Source: Tardiphaga sp. 709
Lineage (GTDB): Bacteria; Pseudomonadota; Alphaproteobacteria; Rhizobiales; Xanthobacteraceae
Direction of reading: 5' to 3'
Length of the DNA stretch: 64,000 bases
Assembly (NCBI RefSeq): GCF_032401055.1
Contig: NZ_CP135529.1
Location: 744,001-808,000 of the forward strand
Shown in pieces: positions 43,860 to 53,207 of this stretch; position 1 is the stretch's first letter; each line of letters starts with the position of its first letter. The notes under the pieces are model-generated. The model did not search any database. It saw only the letters and a list, made by a program, of their open reading frames with translations, and was not told the DNA's origin. Made by a program: the position numbers and the translations under genes.

Positions 43860-45137
43860 CTATTGCTGAACAACCGGCGGTGTACCCGTCGACTGCGCAG
43901 CGCCCTGACGGGCCGGCGCGGCTGGCGCAGGAGCCGTGCGGGCGCGCTGCTTGGCCGGTGCGGGTCTAGCCGGGCTTGTACCGGTCGCAGCAGCGGGATC
44001 CGCGGGAGCTCCAGCGGGCGCAGCAGCCTCTTCCGGCGGCTCGACGGCGTCGTTCTGGACGGCCTTCTCGAGCGCGCGCAGCTTGCTGACGTTCTTCTGG
44101 TGTGCGTCGTAGGTTTCGGTGAAGGCGTGACCACCGGTGCCATCGGCAACGAAGAACAGGTCGCGGGTGCGTGCCGGATTGGCAGTCGCCTCAAGCGACG
44201 CACGGCCCGGATTGGCGATCGGGCCCGGCGGCAAGCCTTCCACCACATAGGTATTGTATGGCGACGGCTGCTGGATCTCGCTGCGCTTGATCGGACGGCC
44301 CAACGTGCCCTTGCCGCCAACAATGCCATAGATGATCGTCGGATCGGACTGCAGCTTCATCTTCTGGCGCAGACGGTTGGCGAACACGGCGGCCACACGG
44401 CTGCGCTCATCGGCGCGGCCGGTTTCCTTCTCGACGATCGAGGCGAGCGTCACCAGTTGTTCAGGCGTCTTCGCCGGAATGTCAGCGTTACGGCGTTCCC
44501 AGACTTCGGCCAGCACGCGCTTCTGCAATTGCTGCATGCGCTGGATCACCTGGTCGCGCGGCGTGCCACGGGGGAATTTGTAGGTCTCGGGCAACAACGT
44601 GCCTTCACGCGGCATTTCACGGATCGAGCCGGTGAAGATGTCGTTATCGGTCAAACGCGCGACGATCTGCTCGGAGGTCAGACCCTCCGGAATCGTGATG
44701 GAGTGTTGCACGACCTTGCCTTCGACGATGGTGCCGATGACATCGCGCAGATTGGCGTTCTTCTGGAACAGATATTCGCCGGGTTTCAGCTCCGAGCTGG
44801 CCTTCAGCGCAAACACGGCGCCGATGAAAACCCAGCGATTGGCGGAGATCACGCCTTCGCGCAGCAACGCTTCGGCGATGTCGCCTTTGCCCGCACGCGC
44901 GGGGATATTGACGACCTTTTCTTCCTGCAGCGGTCCCGGCGCTTCCAGCGCCTGGCGACCATAGACATACGCGCCACCTGCACCGAGCATCGCGACGATA
45001 ATGATAGTGATGATGGCATTACCGGCAACCACGAGCGGATTACGCGCATGATCGGAACGCTTCGGCGGCGGCGGAACCTGCTCCGGCTCCAGCGCGGCAC
45101 GCGGACTCCTCGGCGAAATGGGCGGCCTCTCACTCAT
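43860..45137 (-). CDS. mltG: Endolytic transglycosylase MltG with Pro/Ala-rich tail
   Basis: 425 residues. A cytosolic Pro-rich N-terminus, a membrane segment near 39-59, then a YceG domain. The catalytic glutamate region is ASIVEKETG near 236. Other family motifs are GTLLPETYKFPRGT and LQSDPTIIYGIVGG. It cleaves nascent peptidoglycan strands, limiting chain length. The last 80 residues form an Ala/Pro/Lys-rich low-complexity tail ending TPPVVQQ, not present in E. coli. ATG 45137 is chosen. fabF lies upstream with a 114 bp gap on the same strand. Confidence 0.94.
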   Translation of the reverse strand: MSERPPISPRSPRAALEPEQVPPPPKRSDHARNPLVVAGNAIITIIIVAMLGAGGAYVYGRQALEAPGPLQEEKVVNIPARAGKGDIAEALLREGVISANRWVFIGAVFALKASSELKPGEYLFQKNANLRDVIGTIVEGKVVQHSITIPEGLTSEQIVARLTDNDIFTGSIREMPREGTLLPETYKFPRGTPRDQVIQRMQQLQKRVLAEVWERRNADIPAKTPEQLVTLASIVEKETGRADERSRVAAVFANRLRQKMKLQSDPTIIYGIVGGKGTLGRPIKRSEIQQPSPYNTYVVEGLPPGPIANPGRASLEATANPARTRDLFFVADGTGGHAFTETYDAHQKNVSKLRALEKAVQNDAVEPPEEAAAPAGAPADPAAATGTSPARPAPAKQRARTAPAPAAPARQGAAQSTGTPPVVQQ

Positions 45138-45251
45138 CGATAGTACCTGATCCTGTCGGTTCAATCGTGACGGGGACAAACACGATCCCCGTCAATAACA
45201 TACGCCCAGTGTAGGAATTAGCGCGGAATACGGCGAAACGGTGGAGGTTCT

Positions 45252-46517
45252 CTAACCAGCCACGCGCTGTAGGATCACGGACGCATTAGTACCGCCGAAA
45301 CCGAATGAATTCGACAAGGCAATGTTGATCTCGCGCTTGCGCGGGGTCAATGCGACGAGATCGATCGCGGTTTCCACCGACGGATTGTCGAGATTGATCG
45401 TCGGCGGCGCGATGTTATCCCGAATCGCAAGCACACAGAAGATGGCCTCGACCGCACCGGCCGCTCCGAGCAGATGGCCGATCGACGACTTTGTCGATGA
45501 CATCGACACTTTCGACGCGGCATTGCCGAGCAGCCGCTGAACTGCACCGAGTTCGATCTCGTCGCCGAGCGGCGTCGAAGTGCCGTGCGCATTGATGTAG
45601 TCGATGTCGGCCGCAGCAATGCCGGCGCGCTTCATCGCAGCGTTCATGCTGCGGAACGCACCATCGCCATCGGGCGTCGGTGAGGTGATGTGATAGGCAT
45701 CACCCGACATGCCGTAGCCGATGATCTCGGCATAGATGCGTGCGCCCCGCGCCTTGGCATGTTCATACTCTTCGAGCACGACGACGCCGGCGCCCTCGCC
45801 CATGACGAAACCATCGCGATCCTTGTCGTAAGGCCGCGACGCTTTCTCCGGCGCTTCGTTGAAATTGGTCGACAGCGCGCGTGCTGCCGCGAAGCCGGCC
45901 ATCGCCAAACGGCTGATCGGCGACTCGGTGCCGCCGGCGACCATGACATCGGCATCGCCGAGCGCGATCAGACGGCTGGCATCGCCGATCGCGTGCGCGC
46001 CGGTCGAACATGCGGTGACGACGGAATGATTGGGGCCCTTGAGGCCGTGCTCGATCGAGACATAGCCCGAAGCGAGATTGATCAGGCGGCCGGGAATGAA
46101 GAACGGCGACACTTTGCGCGGGCCGCGCTCTTTCAGAAGCAATGCAGTATCGGCAATGCCGGACAGGCCGCCGATGCCGGAGCCGATCATCACGCCGGTG
46201 GCGCAGCGATCGTCTTCATTGTCGGGGTGCCAGTTGGCATCGTCGAGCGCCTGCTTGGCGGCGCACATCGCATAGATGATGAAGTCGTCGACCTTGCGCT
46301 GGTCTTTCGGCTCCATCCACTGGTCGGGATTGAAGGTACCGCCCGTGCCGTCGCCGCGTGGAATCACACAGGCGATCTGGCTGGTGAGATCGGATACATC
46401 GAACGTATCGATCCGCTTTGCGCCGCTCTCACCGTTGAGGATGCGCTTCCAGGTCGGCTCGACGCCGCAGCCAAGTGGCGACACCATGCCAAGGCCTGTG
46501 ACGACCACCCGCCTCAT
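45252..46517 (-). CDS. fabF: Beta-ketoacyl-ACP synthase II
   Basis: Elongating condensing enzyme of fatty acid synthesis. 421 residues, Cys170 nucleophile in VVTACSTGAHAIG, two catalytic histidines in INAHGTSTPLGD and SSIGHLLGAAGA. ATG 46517 is the start, giving MRRVVVTGLGMVSPLGCG. It lies downstream of acpP with a 124 bp gap and upstream of mltG, the common order of this family. Confidence 0.97.
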   Translation of the reverse strand: MRRVVVTGLGMVSPLGCGVEPTWKRILNGESGAKRIDTFDVSDLTSQIACVIPRGDGTGGTFNPDQWMEPKDQRKVDDFIIYAMCAAKQALDDANWHPDNEDDRCATGVMIGSGIGGLSGIADTALLLKERGPRKVSPFFIPGRLINLASGYVSIEHGLKGPNHSVVTACSTGAHAIGDASRLIALGDADVMVAGGTESPISRLAMAGFAAARALSTNFNEAPEKASRPYDKDRDGFVMGEGAGVVVLEEYEHAKARGARIYAEIIGYGMSGDAYHITSPTPDGDGAFRSMNAAMKRAGIAAADIDYINAHGTSTPLGDEIELGAVQRLLGNAASKVSMSSTKSSIGHLLGAAGAVEAIFCVLAIRDNIAPPTINLDNPSVETAIDLVALTPRKREINIALSNSFGFGGTNASVILQRVAG

Positions 46518-46641
46518 TGTCGTACCTCCATGGCCCATCCTTGAGCCAATGCCTTTGAGCAATGCCTACGCGTCACAGCAAGAAGCCGGTGGATCGCACA
46601 AACGCGATCCGGCCGGCTTCAAAATGTGTCGCGCGAAGGTG

Positions 46642-46881
46642 TCAGCTCTTTGCGTTCTTCTCGAGAAACTTGGTTGCGTCGCCGACGGTCAGAATCGTCT
46701 CGGCCGCATCGTCCGGAATTTCGCAGCCGAACTCTTCTTCGAACGCCATCACGAGCTCGACCGTGTCGAGGCTGTCAGCGCCGAGATCATCGATGAAGCT
46801 CGCGGCATCGACCACCTTCTCGGGTTCAACACCAAGGTGTTCAACCACGATCTTCTTCACTCGCTCGCCAATCTCGCTCAT
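46642..46881 (-). CDS. acpP: Acyl carrier protein
   Basis: 79 residues, acidic. The phosphopantetheine serine is Ser37 in [19 protein letters not shown], the invariant motif. It starts [17 protein letters not shown], with ATG 46881; an upstream open frame to 46932 is not conserved. It carries the growing acyl chain for FabD, FabG and FabF, its gene neighbours. Confidence 0.98.
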   Translation of the reverse strand: MSEIGERVKKIVVEHLGVEPEKVVDAASFIDDLGADSLDTVELVMAFEEEFGCEIPDDAAETILTVGDATKFLEKNAKS

Positions 46882-47177
46882 ATCAACCTCGTGCTTGTTA
46901 CATTGGGCCCGTCCGCAGACGATACGAGCCATCGTGGAGCGTTTAACTCGTTAAACCTTGCGCAGTTGCGCGTCTCTGGATTGACCCCGTCGTCCCGGAC
47001 GGAGCCTCGCGAAAACGGCAGGTTCGTCCCCGCCAATATACAGGGTTTCAAATTCCTGCAATGGCCTTCTTTGCCCCACCGTTGGAGGTTCGGTTACCAT
47101 ACTTCATTTGGCTTGGCCACATAGCCCGGTGACTGTCCAAACCTCAATTAAATCACGACGTTGGGGTTCCCCGACGC

Positions 47178-47915
47178 TTAGATCATCGCCATGCCGCCAT
47201 TGACATGAATCGTCTGTCCGGTGACGTAAGCCGCCTCATTTGAGCTCAGATAGACCGCAGCTGCCGCAATATCTTCCGGCGAGCCGAGACGCCCTGCCGG
47301 CACCTTGGTCAGAATCGTTTCGCGCTGCTTGTCATTGAGCACATCGGTCATCGGCGTTGCGATGAAACCGGGTGCAATGCAATTGGCCGTCACGTTGCGC
47401 TTGGCGTATTCCGCACCCAGTGTCTTCATCATGCCGATCAGGCCGGCTTTCGCCGCGGTGTAATTCCCCTGCCCGGGATTTCCGGTCACGCCGACCACCG
47501 AGGTGATGGCGATGATGCGGCCGAAGCGCTTGCGCATCATCAGCTTGGTCGCGGCGCGTGCGAGGCGGAAGGTCGCGGTCAGATTGACGTTGATCACGTC
47601 ATCCCAGTCTTCGTCCTTCAACTGCACGAACAGATTATCGCGGGTGATGCCGGCATTGCTGACGAGGATGTCGAGCTGGCCCATGGCTTTCTCGGCTGAC
47701 GGCACCAACTCTTCGACCTCAGCGGCGTTGGAAAGATTGCACGGCAGCACATGCGTGCGATCGCCGAGCTTCGCGGCCAGCGTTTCGAGAACCGCCTTGC
47801 GCGTTCCGGACAGCGCCACCGTCGCGCCCTGCGCATGCAAAGCCGTGGCGATGGCTTCGCCGATGCCACCGGTCGCGCCGGTCACGAGCGCCATCTTGCC
47901 TGTCAAATCGAACAT
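47178..47915 (-). CDS. fabG: 3-oxoacyl-ACP reductase
   Basis: NADPH-dependent short-chain dehydrogenase of 245 residues. The cofactor motif is VTGATGGIG, the catalytic triad Ser139, Tyr152 and Lys156 (NYTAAKAG), with NAG at about 87-89 (LVSNAGITRDN). The C-terminal end HVNGGMAMI is typical of FabG. It is 21 bp downstream of fabD and 296 bp upstream of acpP. Confidence 0.97.
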   Translation of the reverse strand: MFDLTGKMALVTGATGGIGEAIATALHAQGATVALSGTRKAVLETLAAKLGDRTHVLPCNLSNAAEVEELVPSAEKAMGQLDILVSNAGITRDNLFVQLKDEDWDDVINVNLTATFRLARAATKLMMRKRFGRIIAITSVVGVTGNPGQGNYTAAKAGLIGMMKTLGAEYAKRNVTANCIAPGFIATPMTDVLNDKQRETILTKVPAGRLGSPEDIAAAAVYLSSNEAAYVTGQTIHVNGGMAMI

Positions 47916-47936
47916 CTTGTCTTCTCCTCTGGCCGC

Positions 47937-48893
47937 TTACGCCGAACGCGCTGCTGCGAGCGCATCCTTGGCGGCGGCAATGTCATTGGGTCCACCGACG
48001 GCGACGCCTACGGCGCCTTCGGCAATGCGTTTGACGAGCCCGCTCAGCACCTTGCCGGAGCCGACCTCAAGGAAACGCGTCACGCCCTGGCCTGCCATAT
48101 AGGATACGCATTCGCGCCAGCGCACAGTGCCGGTGACCTGCTCGACCAGGCGGCGGCGGATTTCATCGGGATCCGAGATCGGCGCGGCCAGCACGTTGGA
48201 TACCAGCGGCACCACCGGCTTGTTGATCGTGACCTTGGCCAACGCGTCCGCCATTACATCCGCGGCGGGCTGCATCAGGCTGCAATGGAACGGCGCCGAC
48301 ACCGGCAGCATCGCACGCTTGGCGCCCTTGGTCTTGGCGATCTCCAGCGCGCGTTCGACCGCAGCCTTGTTGCCGGACACCACCACCTGACCGCCGCCAT
48401 TGTCGTTGGCTGCGTGGCACACTTCGCCCTGCGCAGCTTCTTCAGCCACGGCCACGGCGGTCTCGTAATCGAGGCCGAGCAACGCCGCCATGGCGCCGAC
48501 GCCCACCGGCACGGCTTTCTGCATGGCCAGACCGCGGGTCCGCAGCAGGCGCGCTGCATCCGTGACGGACAGACTTCCAGCCGCCGCCAGCGCCGAATAT
48601 TCGCCGAGCGAGTGGCCGGCCACGAAAGCAGCGTCCCTGGCCAGCGAGATGCCGGCCTCGGCCTCAAGCACCCGCATGGTCGCCAGCGACACCGCCATCA
48701 GCGCCGGCTGGGCGTTTTCGGTCAATTGGAGGGTTTCGGCCGGGCCATCCCAGATAATGCCGGTCAGCTTCTCGCTGAGTGCCGAATCAACCTCGTCGAA
48801 TACGGCCTTGGCGGCGGGAAATGCCTCCGCCAGCGCCTTGCCCATGCCGACCGCCTGGGAACCCTGCCCCGGAAAGGTAAATGCTGCGGTCAT
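47937..48893 (-). CDS. fabD: Malonyl-CoA:ACP transacylase
   Basis: Loads malonate onto ACP. 318 residues, starting MTAAFTFPGQGSQAVGMG. The active-site Ser95 is in GHSLGEYSA. The catalytic histidine lies in SAPFHCSLM. The gene is first in the fab operon and diverges from rpsF over 369 bp. Confidence 0.97.
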   Translation of the reverse strand: MTAAFTFPGQGSQAVGMGKALAEAFPAAKAVFDEVDSALSEKLTGIIWDGPAETLQLTENAQPALMAVSLATMRVLEAEAGISLARDAAFVAGHSLGEYSALAAAGSLSVTDAARLLRTRGLAMQKAVPVGVGAMAALLGLDYETAVAVAEEAAQGEVCHAANDNGGGQVVVSGNKAAVERALEIAKTKGAKRAMLPVSAPFHCSLMQPAADVMADALAKVTINKPVVPLVSNVLAAPISDPDEIRRRLVEQVTGTVRWRECVSYMAGQGVTRFLEVGSGKVLSGLVKRIAEGAVGVAVGGPNDIAAAKDALAAARSA

Positions 48894-49262
48894 TGACGCC
48901 CCGTCATGTTTTTTGGCTTAAACTCGTTCAAACGTGCGCCGTAAGACACTGGCACGACGGGGAATGTCAAGCCGCAGCGCCCAGGATGCACCACGATCCG
49001 GGTTCCCGCCCGCTCCCGGAATCCGCTCATTTGGCCCCTGTTTCGCTTGCCATTACTGGGAAAATCCGTATAAGGCCCCGATCCGCAGATCCCGGCCGGG
49101 AGCTGAACGGACGGTCACAGCAAAATCACACACAGGTTTGTTGCGATAGGGCCAGTTGGTCCGTCGTCCCGTGCTCCCGCCTTCTGAGCAATATCGAGTC
49201 CTTTCCATAAGGGTTCGAAGGGCTTGCCGCCGGGAAACGCGCTAACCTTGGAAAGGACAGCC
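48894..49262. other. Divergent intergenic region between fabD and rpsF
   Basis: 369 bp. It should contain promoters for the fab operon (minus) and the ribosomal protein operon (plus). No gene and no clear hairpin is seen. Confidence 0.5.
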
Positions 49263-49736
49263 ATGCCTCTTTATGAGCATGTATTTCTCGCACGTCAGGA
49301 TGCGAGCGCACAGCAGGTCGAAGACCTCACCACCCAGATGACCGGCATCGTCGAAGGTCTCGGCGGCAAGGTCGTGAAGATGGAAAACTGGGGCGTGCGC
49401 TCCCTGACCTATCGCATGAACAAGAATCGCAAGGCGCACTTCGTGCTGATGAATCTCGATGCCCCGTCCGCGGCGGTCACCGAGATCGAGCGCCAGGAGC
49501 GCATCAGCGAAGACGTCATCCGTTATCTGACCGTCCGCGTCGAAGAGCACGAGGAAGGTCCGAGCGCCATGATGCGCAAGGCTGATCGCGATCGTGAGCG
49601 CGACGACCGCGGCGGTGGCTTCCGTGGCGACCGCGAAGGCGGCGGTTTCCGTGGCGACCGTGAAGGCGGTGGCTTCCGTGGTGATCGTGGTCCGCGTCGT
49701 CCGCGTGACGACGAAGCAGCATCGGTTGAGGAGTAA
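49263..49736 (+). CDS. rpsF: 30S ribosomal protein S6 with Arg/Gly repeat tail
   Basis: Component of the small subunit platform, binding S18. 157 residues; the core 1-100 ([34 protein letters not shown]) is the S6 fold. The C-terminal tail has three copies of a 9-residue GGGFRGDRE-type repeat encoded by 27-bp repeats. The start ATG follows GAAAGGACAGCC. rpsR lies 5 bp downstream. Confidence 0.98.
   Translation: MPLYEHVFLARQDASAQQVEDLTTQMTGIVEGLGGKVVKMENWGVRSLTYRMNKNRKAHFVLMNLDAPSAAVTEIERQERISEDVIRYLTVRVEEHEEGPSAMMRKADRDRERDDRGGGFRGDREGGGFRGDREGGGFRGDRGPRRPRDDEAASVEE
49611..49691 (+). repeat. Three 27-bp tandem repeats in rpsF tail
   Basis: Units at 49611-49637, 49638-49664 and 49665-49691 each encode GGGFRGDR plus one residue. 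Differences are mostly synonymous, consistent with older duplication. Confidence 0.9.
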
Positions 49737-49741
49737 GAATA

Positions 49742-49981
49742 ATGGCTGAAGCTGGTGCACGTCGTCCGTTTTTCCGCCGTCGCAAGACCTGCCCGTTCAC
49801 AGGTCCGAACGCGCCGAAGATCGACTACAAGGATTCCAAGCTGCTGATGCGTTACGTCTCCGAGCGCGGCAAGATCGTGCCGAGCCGCATCACTGCCGTC
49901 TCCGCCAAGAAGCAGCGTGAACTCGCCCGCGCCATCAAGCGCTCGCGTTTCCTCGGTCTGCTCCCCTACGTTATCCGCTAA
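49742..49981 (+). CDS. rpsR: 30S ribosomal protein S18
   Basis: 79 residues, basic. It begins [19 protein letters not shown] and contains the S18 signature [24 protein letters not shown]. It forms a heterodimer with S6. Located 5 bp after rpsF. Confidence 0.99.
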   Translation: MAEAGARRPFFRRRKTCPFTGPNAPKIDYKDSKLLMRYVSERGKIVPSRITAVSAKKQRELARAIKRSRFLGLLPYVIR

Positions 49982-50105
49982 GGCGGTTTTCGACCGGCGG
50001 CCTCGTGCCGCCGGTCGCTTCCATTTCTCATAAGGCTTCCGGGTCGTCCGGTCGCCGATGGTTGGGGCAAATGCCTCTAACCGCTCAAAGGGGGCGGGAC
50101 AGCTG

Positions 50106-51074
50106 ATGATCGCAAGTCTTCTCATCGCGTTTGCCGCCGGCGCTGCCTCAGCGCTGATGTTCGCCTCGATCATTTCGGGCGCGTTGATCTCCCTTTTGCT
50201 GTTCTATCTCGCGCCGCTGCCCTTGATGGTGGCCGCTCTCGGCTGGGGTCCGGTGACTGCTGCCATCGGCGGCATCGCAGCCGGCACCTCGCTCGGCCTG
50301 CTGTTCGGCATGCCCTATCTTGCCGCCTTCGTCTTCACCGTGGCCCTGCCCGCCTGGTGGCTCGGCCATCTCGCATTGCTCGGCCGTCCAGTGACTGCAG
50401 AAGTGCCGGGCGTGAATGGCGCGGCCGCGACACCGCCCGTGGTCGAATGGTATCCGGTCGGCCGTATGCTGCTATGGACAGCGGGTTTCGCCGCATTCAC
50501 AACCATGGGCGCGCTGCTGACCCTCGGCACCGATGGCGACACTATCGTCTCGGCGCTGCGCCGCGCTCTGACCCGCATCCTGGGATCGCGCGGCGGCGCT
50601 GGCGACTCCGAACAGGTCATCAATGCGCTGGTGACGATCGCGCCGGCTGCTGCCGCCATCGTCGCGATCATGACACTGACGCTCAATCTCTGGCTCGCCG
50701 GCCGCATCATCGTGACATCGGGCCGGCTGAATCGGCCGTGGCCGGAGCTGAAATCCGCAGCACTGCCGCCGATGACGATGGTCGCGCTGTGTCTGGCCAT
50801 CGCGCTGTCTTTCATAGGCGGCATCGTCGGCATCTTTTCGCAGATTGTCACCTCGGCGCTGATGATGGCCTATGCCCTCACCGGCTTCGCCGCGCTGCAT
50901 ACGCTGACCATGGGCATGAAAAGCCGCGTGATGGTGCTGGGCCTGACCTACGCCATGGTGCTCGTCCTCGGCTGGCCCATCCTCACCATGGTTGGCCTCG
51001 GCCTCGCCGATGCCTTCTTCGGATTTCGCCAACGTTTTCTCGCACGCAAGCCACCTTCTTCGACGGTGGCCTGA
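50106..51074 (+). CDS. DUF2232 family membrane protein
   Basis: 322 residues, predominantly hydrophobic with about eight membrane segments (MIASLLIAFAAGAASALMFASII, IISGALISLLLFYLAPLPLMV). The family is commonly found between rpsR and rplI in this lineage and in Gram-positives is related to YybS. The function is unknown. ATG 50106 follows GGGGGCGGGACAGCTG. A longer frame to 50058 is open but lacks family resemblance. Confidence 0.88.
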   Translation: MIASLLIAFAAGAASALMFASIISGALISLLLFYLAPLPLMVAALGWGPVTAAIGGIAAGTSLGLLFGMPYLAAFVFTVALPAWWLGHLALLGRPVTAEVPGVNGAAATPPVVEWYPVGRMLLWTAGFAAFTTMGALLTLGTDGDTIVSALRRALTRILGSRGGAGDSEQVINALVTIAPAAAAIVAIMTLTLNLWLAGRIIVTSGRLNRPWPELKSAALPPMTMVALCLAIALSFIGGIVGIFSQIVTSALMMAYALTGFAALHTLTMGMKSRVMVLGLTYAMVLVLGWPILTMVGLGLADAFFGFRQRFLARKPPSSTVA

Positions 51075-51123
51075 CCCACTCACCTCAACTCAACACCTGC
51101 TCAACACTTAAAGGAGAACGATC

Positions 51124-51708
51124 ATGGAAGTCATTTTGCTCGAACGCGTCGCCAAGCTCGGCCAGATGGGCGAAGTCGTCCGCGTCAAGGACGGCTACGG
51201 CCGCAACTTTCTGCTGAAGCGTGGCAAGGCGCTGCGCGCCACCGCCGACAACCGCGCCAAGTACGACGGCATGAAGGCTGACCTCGAAGCCAACAACATC
51301 AAGGCCAAGGCGGAAGCCACCACGGTTGCTGAGAAGATCGACGGCCGCAACGTCGTCATCATCCGTCAGGCATCGGAAACCGGTCAGCTGTTCGGCTCGG
51401 TGTCGGTGCGCGACATCATCGCCACCTTCGAGGCTGACGGCGTCACCTTCGCCCGCAGCCAGGTACTGCTCGACGCGCCGATCAAGACCATCGGCCAGCA
51501 CAAGATCTCGATCGCCGTGCATCCTGAAGTCGAAGTCAGCGTCAGCGTCACCGTTGCCCGTTCGGCCGACGAAGCCGAGCGCATCAACCGCGGCGAAGAC
51601 ATCTCGAGCCGTCAGGAAGATCAGGACGCAGCCGCCGAAGCACTCGCCGCCGCCGGCGAGTTCTTCGATCCGGACGCACAGGGCAACGCCGAAGAAGACA
51701 ACGGCTAA
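51124..51708 (+). CDS. rplI: 50S ribosomal protein L9
   Basis: 194 residues. It starts [31 protein letters not shown], the conserved N-terminal domain and Gly-rich motif. The C-terminal domain ends with an acidic tail (AEEDNG). ATG 51124 follows AAGGAGAACG. A strong terminator follows. Last gene of the rpsF-rpsR-DUF2232-rplI operon. Confidence 0.99.
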   Translation: MEVILLERVAKLGQMGEVVRVKDGYGRNFLLKRGKALRATADNRAKYDGMKADLEANNIKAKAEATTVAEKIDGRNVVIIRQASETGQLFGSVSVRDIIATFEADGVTFARSQVLLDAPIKTIGQHKISIAVHPEVEVSVSVTVARSADEAERINRGEDISSRQEDQDAAAEALAAAGEFFDPDAQGNAEEDNG

Positions 51709-51736
51709 GTCCACACGACGCTTCTGCTCAAACGAG

Positions 51737-51767
51737 AAAAGCCCGGCCAGATTGGCCGGGCTTTTTT
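51737..51767. terminator. Rho-independent terminator after rplI
   Basis: AAAAGCCCGGCCA and TGGCCGGGCTTTT with a three-base loop, then TT. It may also serve the minus-strand cytochrome-like gene that ends 30 bp away. Confidence 0.93.
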
Positions 51768-51796
51768 GTATCGTCACTCAAACGACGGCTGATCTA

Positions 51797-52951
51797 CTAC
51801 TGCGAGATCGGCGGCACCGGCGAGCCTGACGAGGCCGGAGGCGCCGGTGGTGCAGCCGACGCCGGAGGCGGTGGTGGCGGCGCGGCCGGTGTCGGCGAAG
51901 GCGCGGCTGGGGCCACAGAAGTCGGCGCGGGCGCTGGCGGAGTTGCGGGAGGCACGACCGCTGGCGGCGGAGCTGCGGCTGGCGGAGGCGCTGGAGCCAC
52001 AGGTGCCGGGGCCGGCGTTGCTGCGGGCGGAGACGCAGGGGCTGCCGGCGCAGGAGGCACCGGCTCGGCTGGCGCCGGACGGCTTTCCCCTTCAGGCGCC
52101 TTCGGTGCCGGCGTGACCGACGGAACGGGATCTGGACGAAGTGCCGGCGTCTCAGGCTTGGCTTCTGGCTTCGCCTCAGGCTTGCTCTCTTCCGCGGGCT
52201 TCGCAGGCTCGGTCTTGGCCGGCTCCGGCCGGGGCTCAGCCTTCGGCTCAGACTTGGGTTCAGCCTTCGGCTCAGACTTGGGTTCGACCTTGGGCTCGTC
52301 CTTCACAGGTTCGGCCTTCGGCGGCTCTTCCTGATGGCGGCGTCCCTTCTTGCCAAGCTTCTGCTTCTGCGCGGGACGCTCTGCTTCGGCGGCAGCCGGC
52401 GACTGTGCGTCTACGGGCTTGGCCGCATCGGGCTTCGCTTCGGGATTGTCTGTCGCCGGGCGGGCCTGTCGCCGCGCATTGCGGCCCTGGCGCGTGCCGG
52501 GCTCGGCCTGCGCTGGTGCAACATCCGCATCGGGCTTGGCGGCCTCCTGCGGACGGAGCCGGCGGCCCGGCGGCGGAGCCTCGGGCGGCGGCGCTGCACT
52601 GGGCTTGGCATCGGCCGGGGCCGGCTTCTGCTCGGTCGTGAGTTCACGGCCCTGACGCGTCAGGTTATCCCCGGCCGGGCGGCGGTCGGCCGCCCCGTTG
52701 GACACGACATAAGCGGCCATCGACGCCGCCATATCTGTACTTGTGGTGTAGTGCTGGCGCAGGAAGGCAGGCAACTGACCGGGCGCCACCGTCTTCAGCA
52801 GCCCGCGCGGACTTTTATGGCAGACGGCACAGCCGCCCGCGAAAATCTGGGAGGGTGACTTTCCGGCTTCGAGATTTTGGGCCTGTGCCGGGACTGCCGC
52901 GAAGCTAATCAGGAGCATCACCGTCGCTAAACTGAGCGCTCGGCTCAACAT
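51797..52951 (-). CDS. Exported c-type cytochrome-like protein with Pro/Ala/Lys-rich tail
   Basis: 384 residues. A signal peptide ends near AVPAQAQ. A haem-binding motif CAVCH is found at about 41-45 (FAGGCAVCHKSPRG), with only one. The region to about 110 is a cytochrome-c-like segment. The remaining 270 residues are low-complexity: Lys/Pro/Glu repeats, then Ala/Pro. No membrane anchor is seen at the C-terminus, so it is periplasmic or wall-associated. The tail is encoded by local repeats (52236-52283). No recognised electron-transfer partner lies nearby. It converges with rplI. Confidence 0.78.
   Translation of the reverse strand: MLSRALSLATVMLLISFAAVPAQAQNLEAGKSPSQIFAGGCAVCHKSPRGLLKTVAPGQLPAFLRQHYTTSTDMAASMAAYVVSNGAADRRPAGDNLTRQGRELTTEQKPAPADAKPSAAPPPEAPPPGRRLRPQEAAKPDADVAPAQAEPGTRQGRNARRQARPATDNPEAKPDAAKPVDAQSPAAAEAERPAQKQKLGKKGRRHQEEPPKAEPVKDEPKVEPKSEPKAEPKSEPKAEPRPEPAKTEPAKPAEESKPEAKPEAKPETPALRPDPVPSVTPAPKAPEGESRPAPAEPVPPAPAAPASPPAATPAPAPVAPAPPPAAAPPPAVVPPATPPAPAPTSVAPAAPSPTPAAPPPPPPASAAPPAPPASSGSPVPPISQ
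52236..52283. repeat. Two 24-bp perfect tandem repeats
   Basis: Two identical 24-bp units at 52236-52259 and 52260-52283 lie within the cytochrome-like gene and encode the SEPKAEPK repeat. A degenerate third unit follows. Confidence 0.85.
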
Positions 52952-53207
52952 TTCAATCTCCTGATGTGGCTAGCTTAATCACGCGGATCACCTTGTATCC
53001 GATTGTGACGTGAATGGAAGCATCGACATATCGCAACGATGTGATCGGAACAATCGGGATAGCGGCATTGCAGCGTGCGCATTGGCACATGCGGTGCACC
53101 ACTACTATCTTCTACTCAAGAGCTAGGGAGACAGTTGATCTCGTGCACGGCGGGAAGATACGCTGCTGCTTCGGCTCGCGCGTGATCGGATCATTGGGGT
53201 GATTTCG

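Noticed and set aside
49600-49700. Possible CRISPR-like or direct-repeat array
   Set aside because: The repeats are contiguous, in frame in rpsF and lack spacers.
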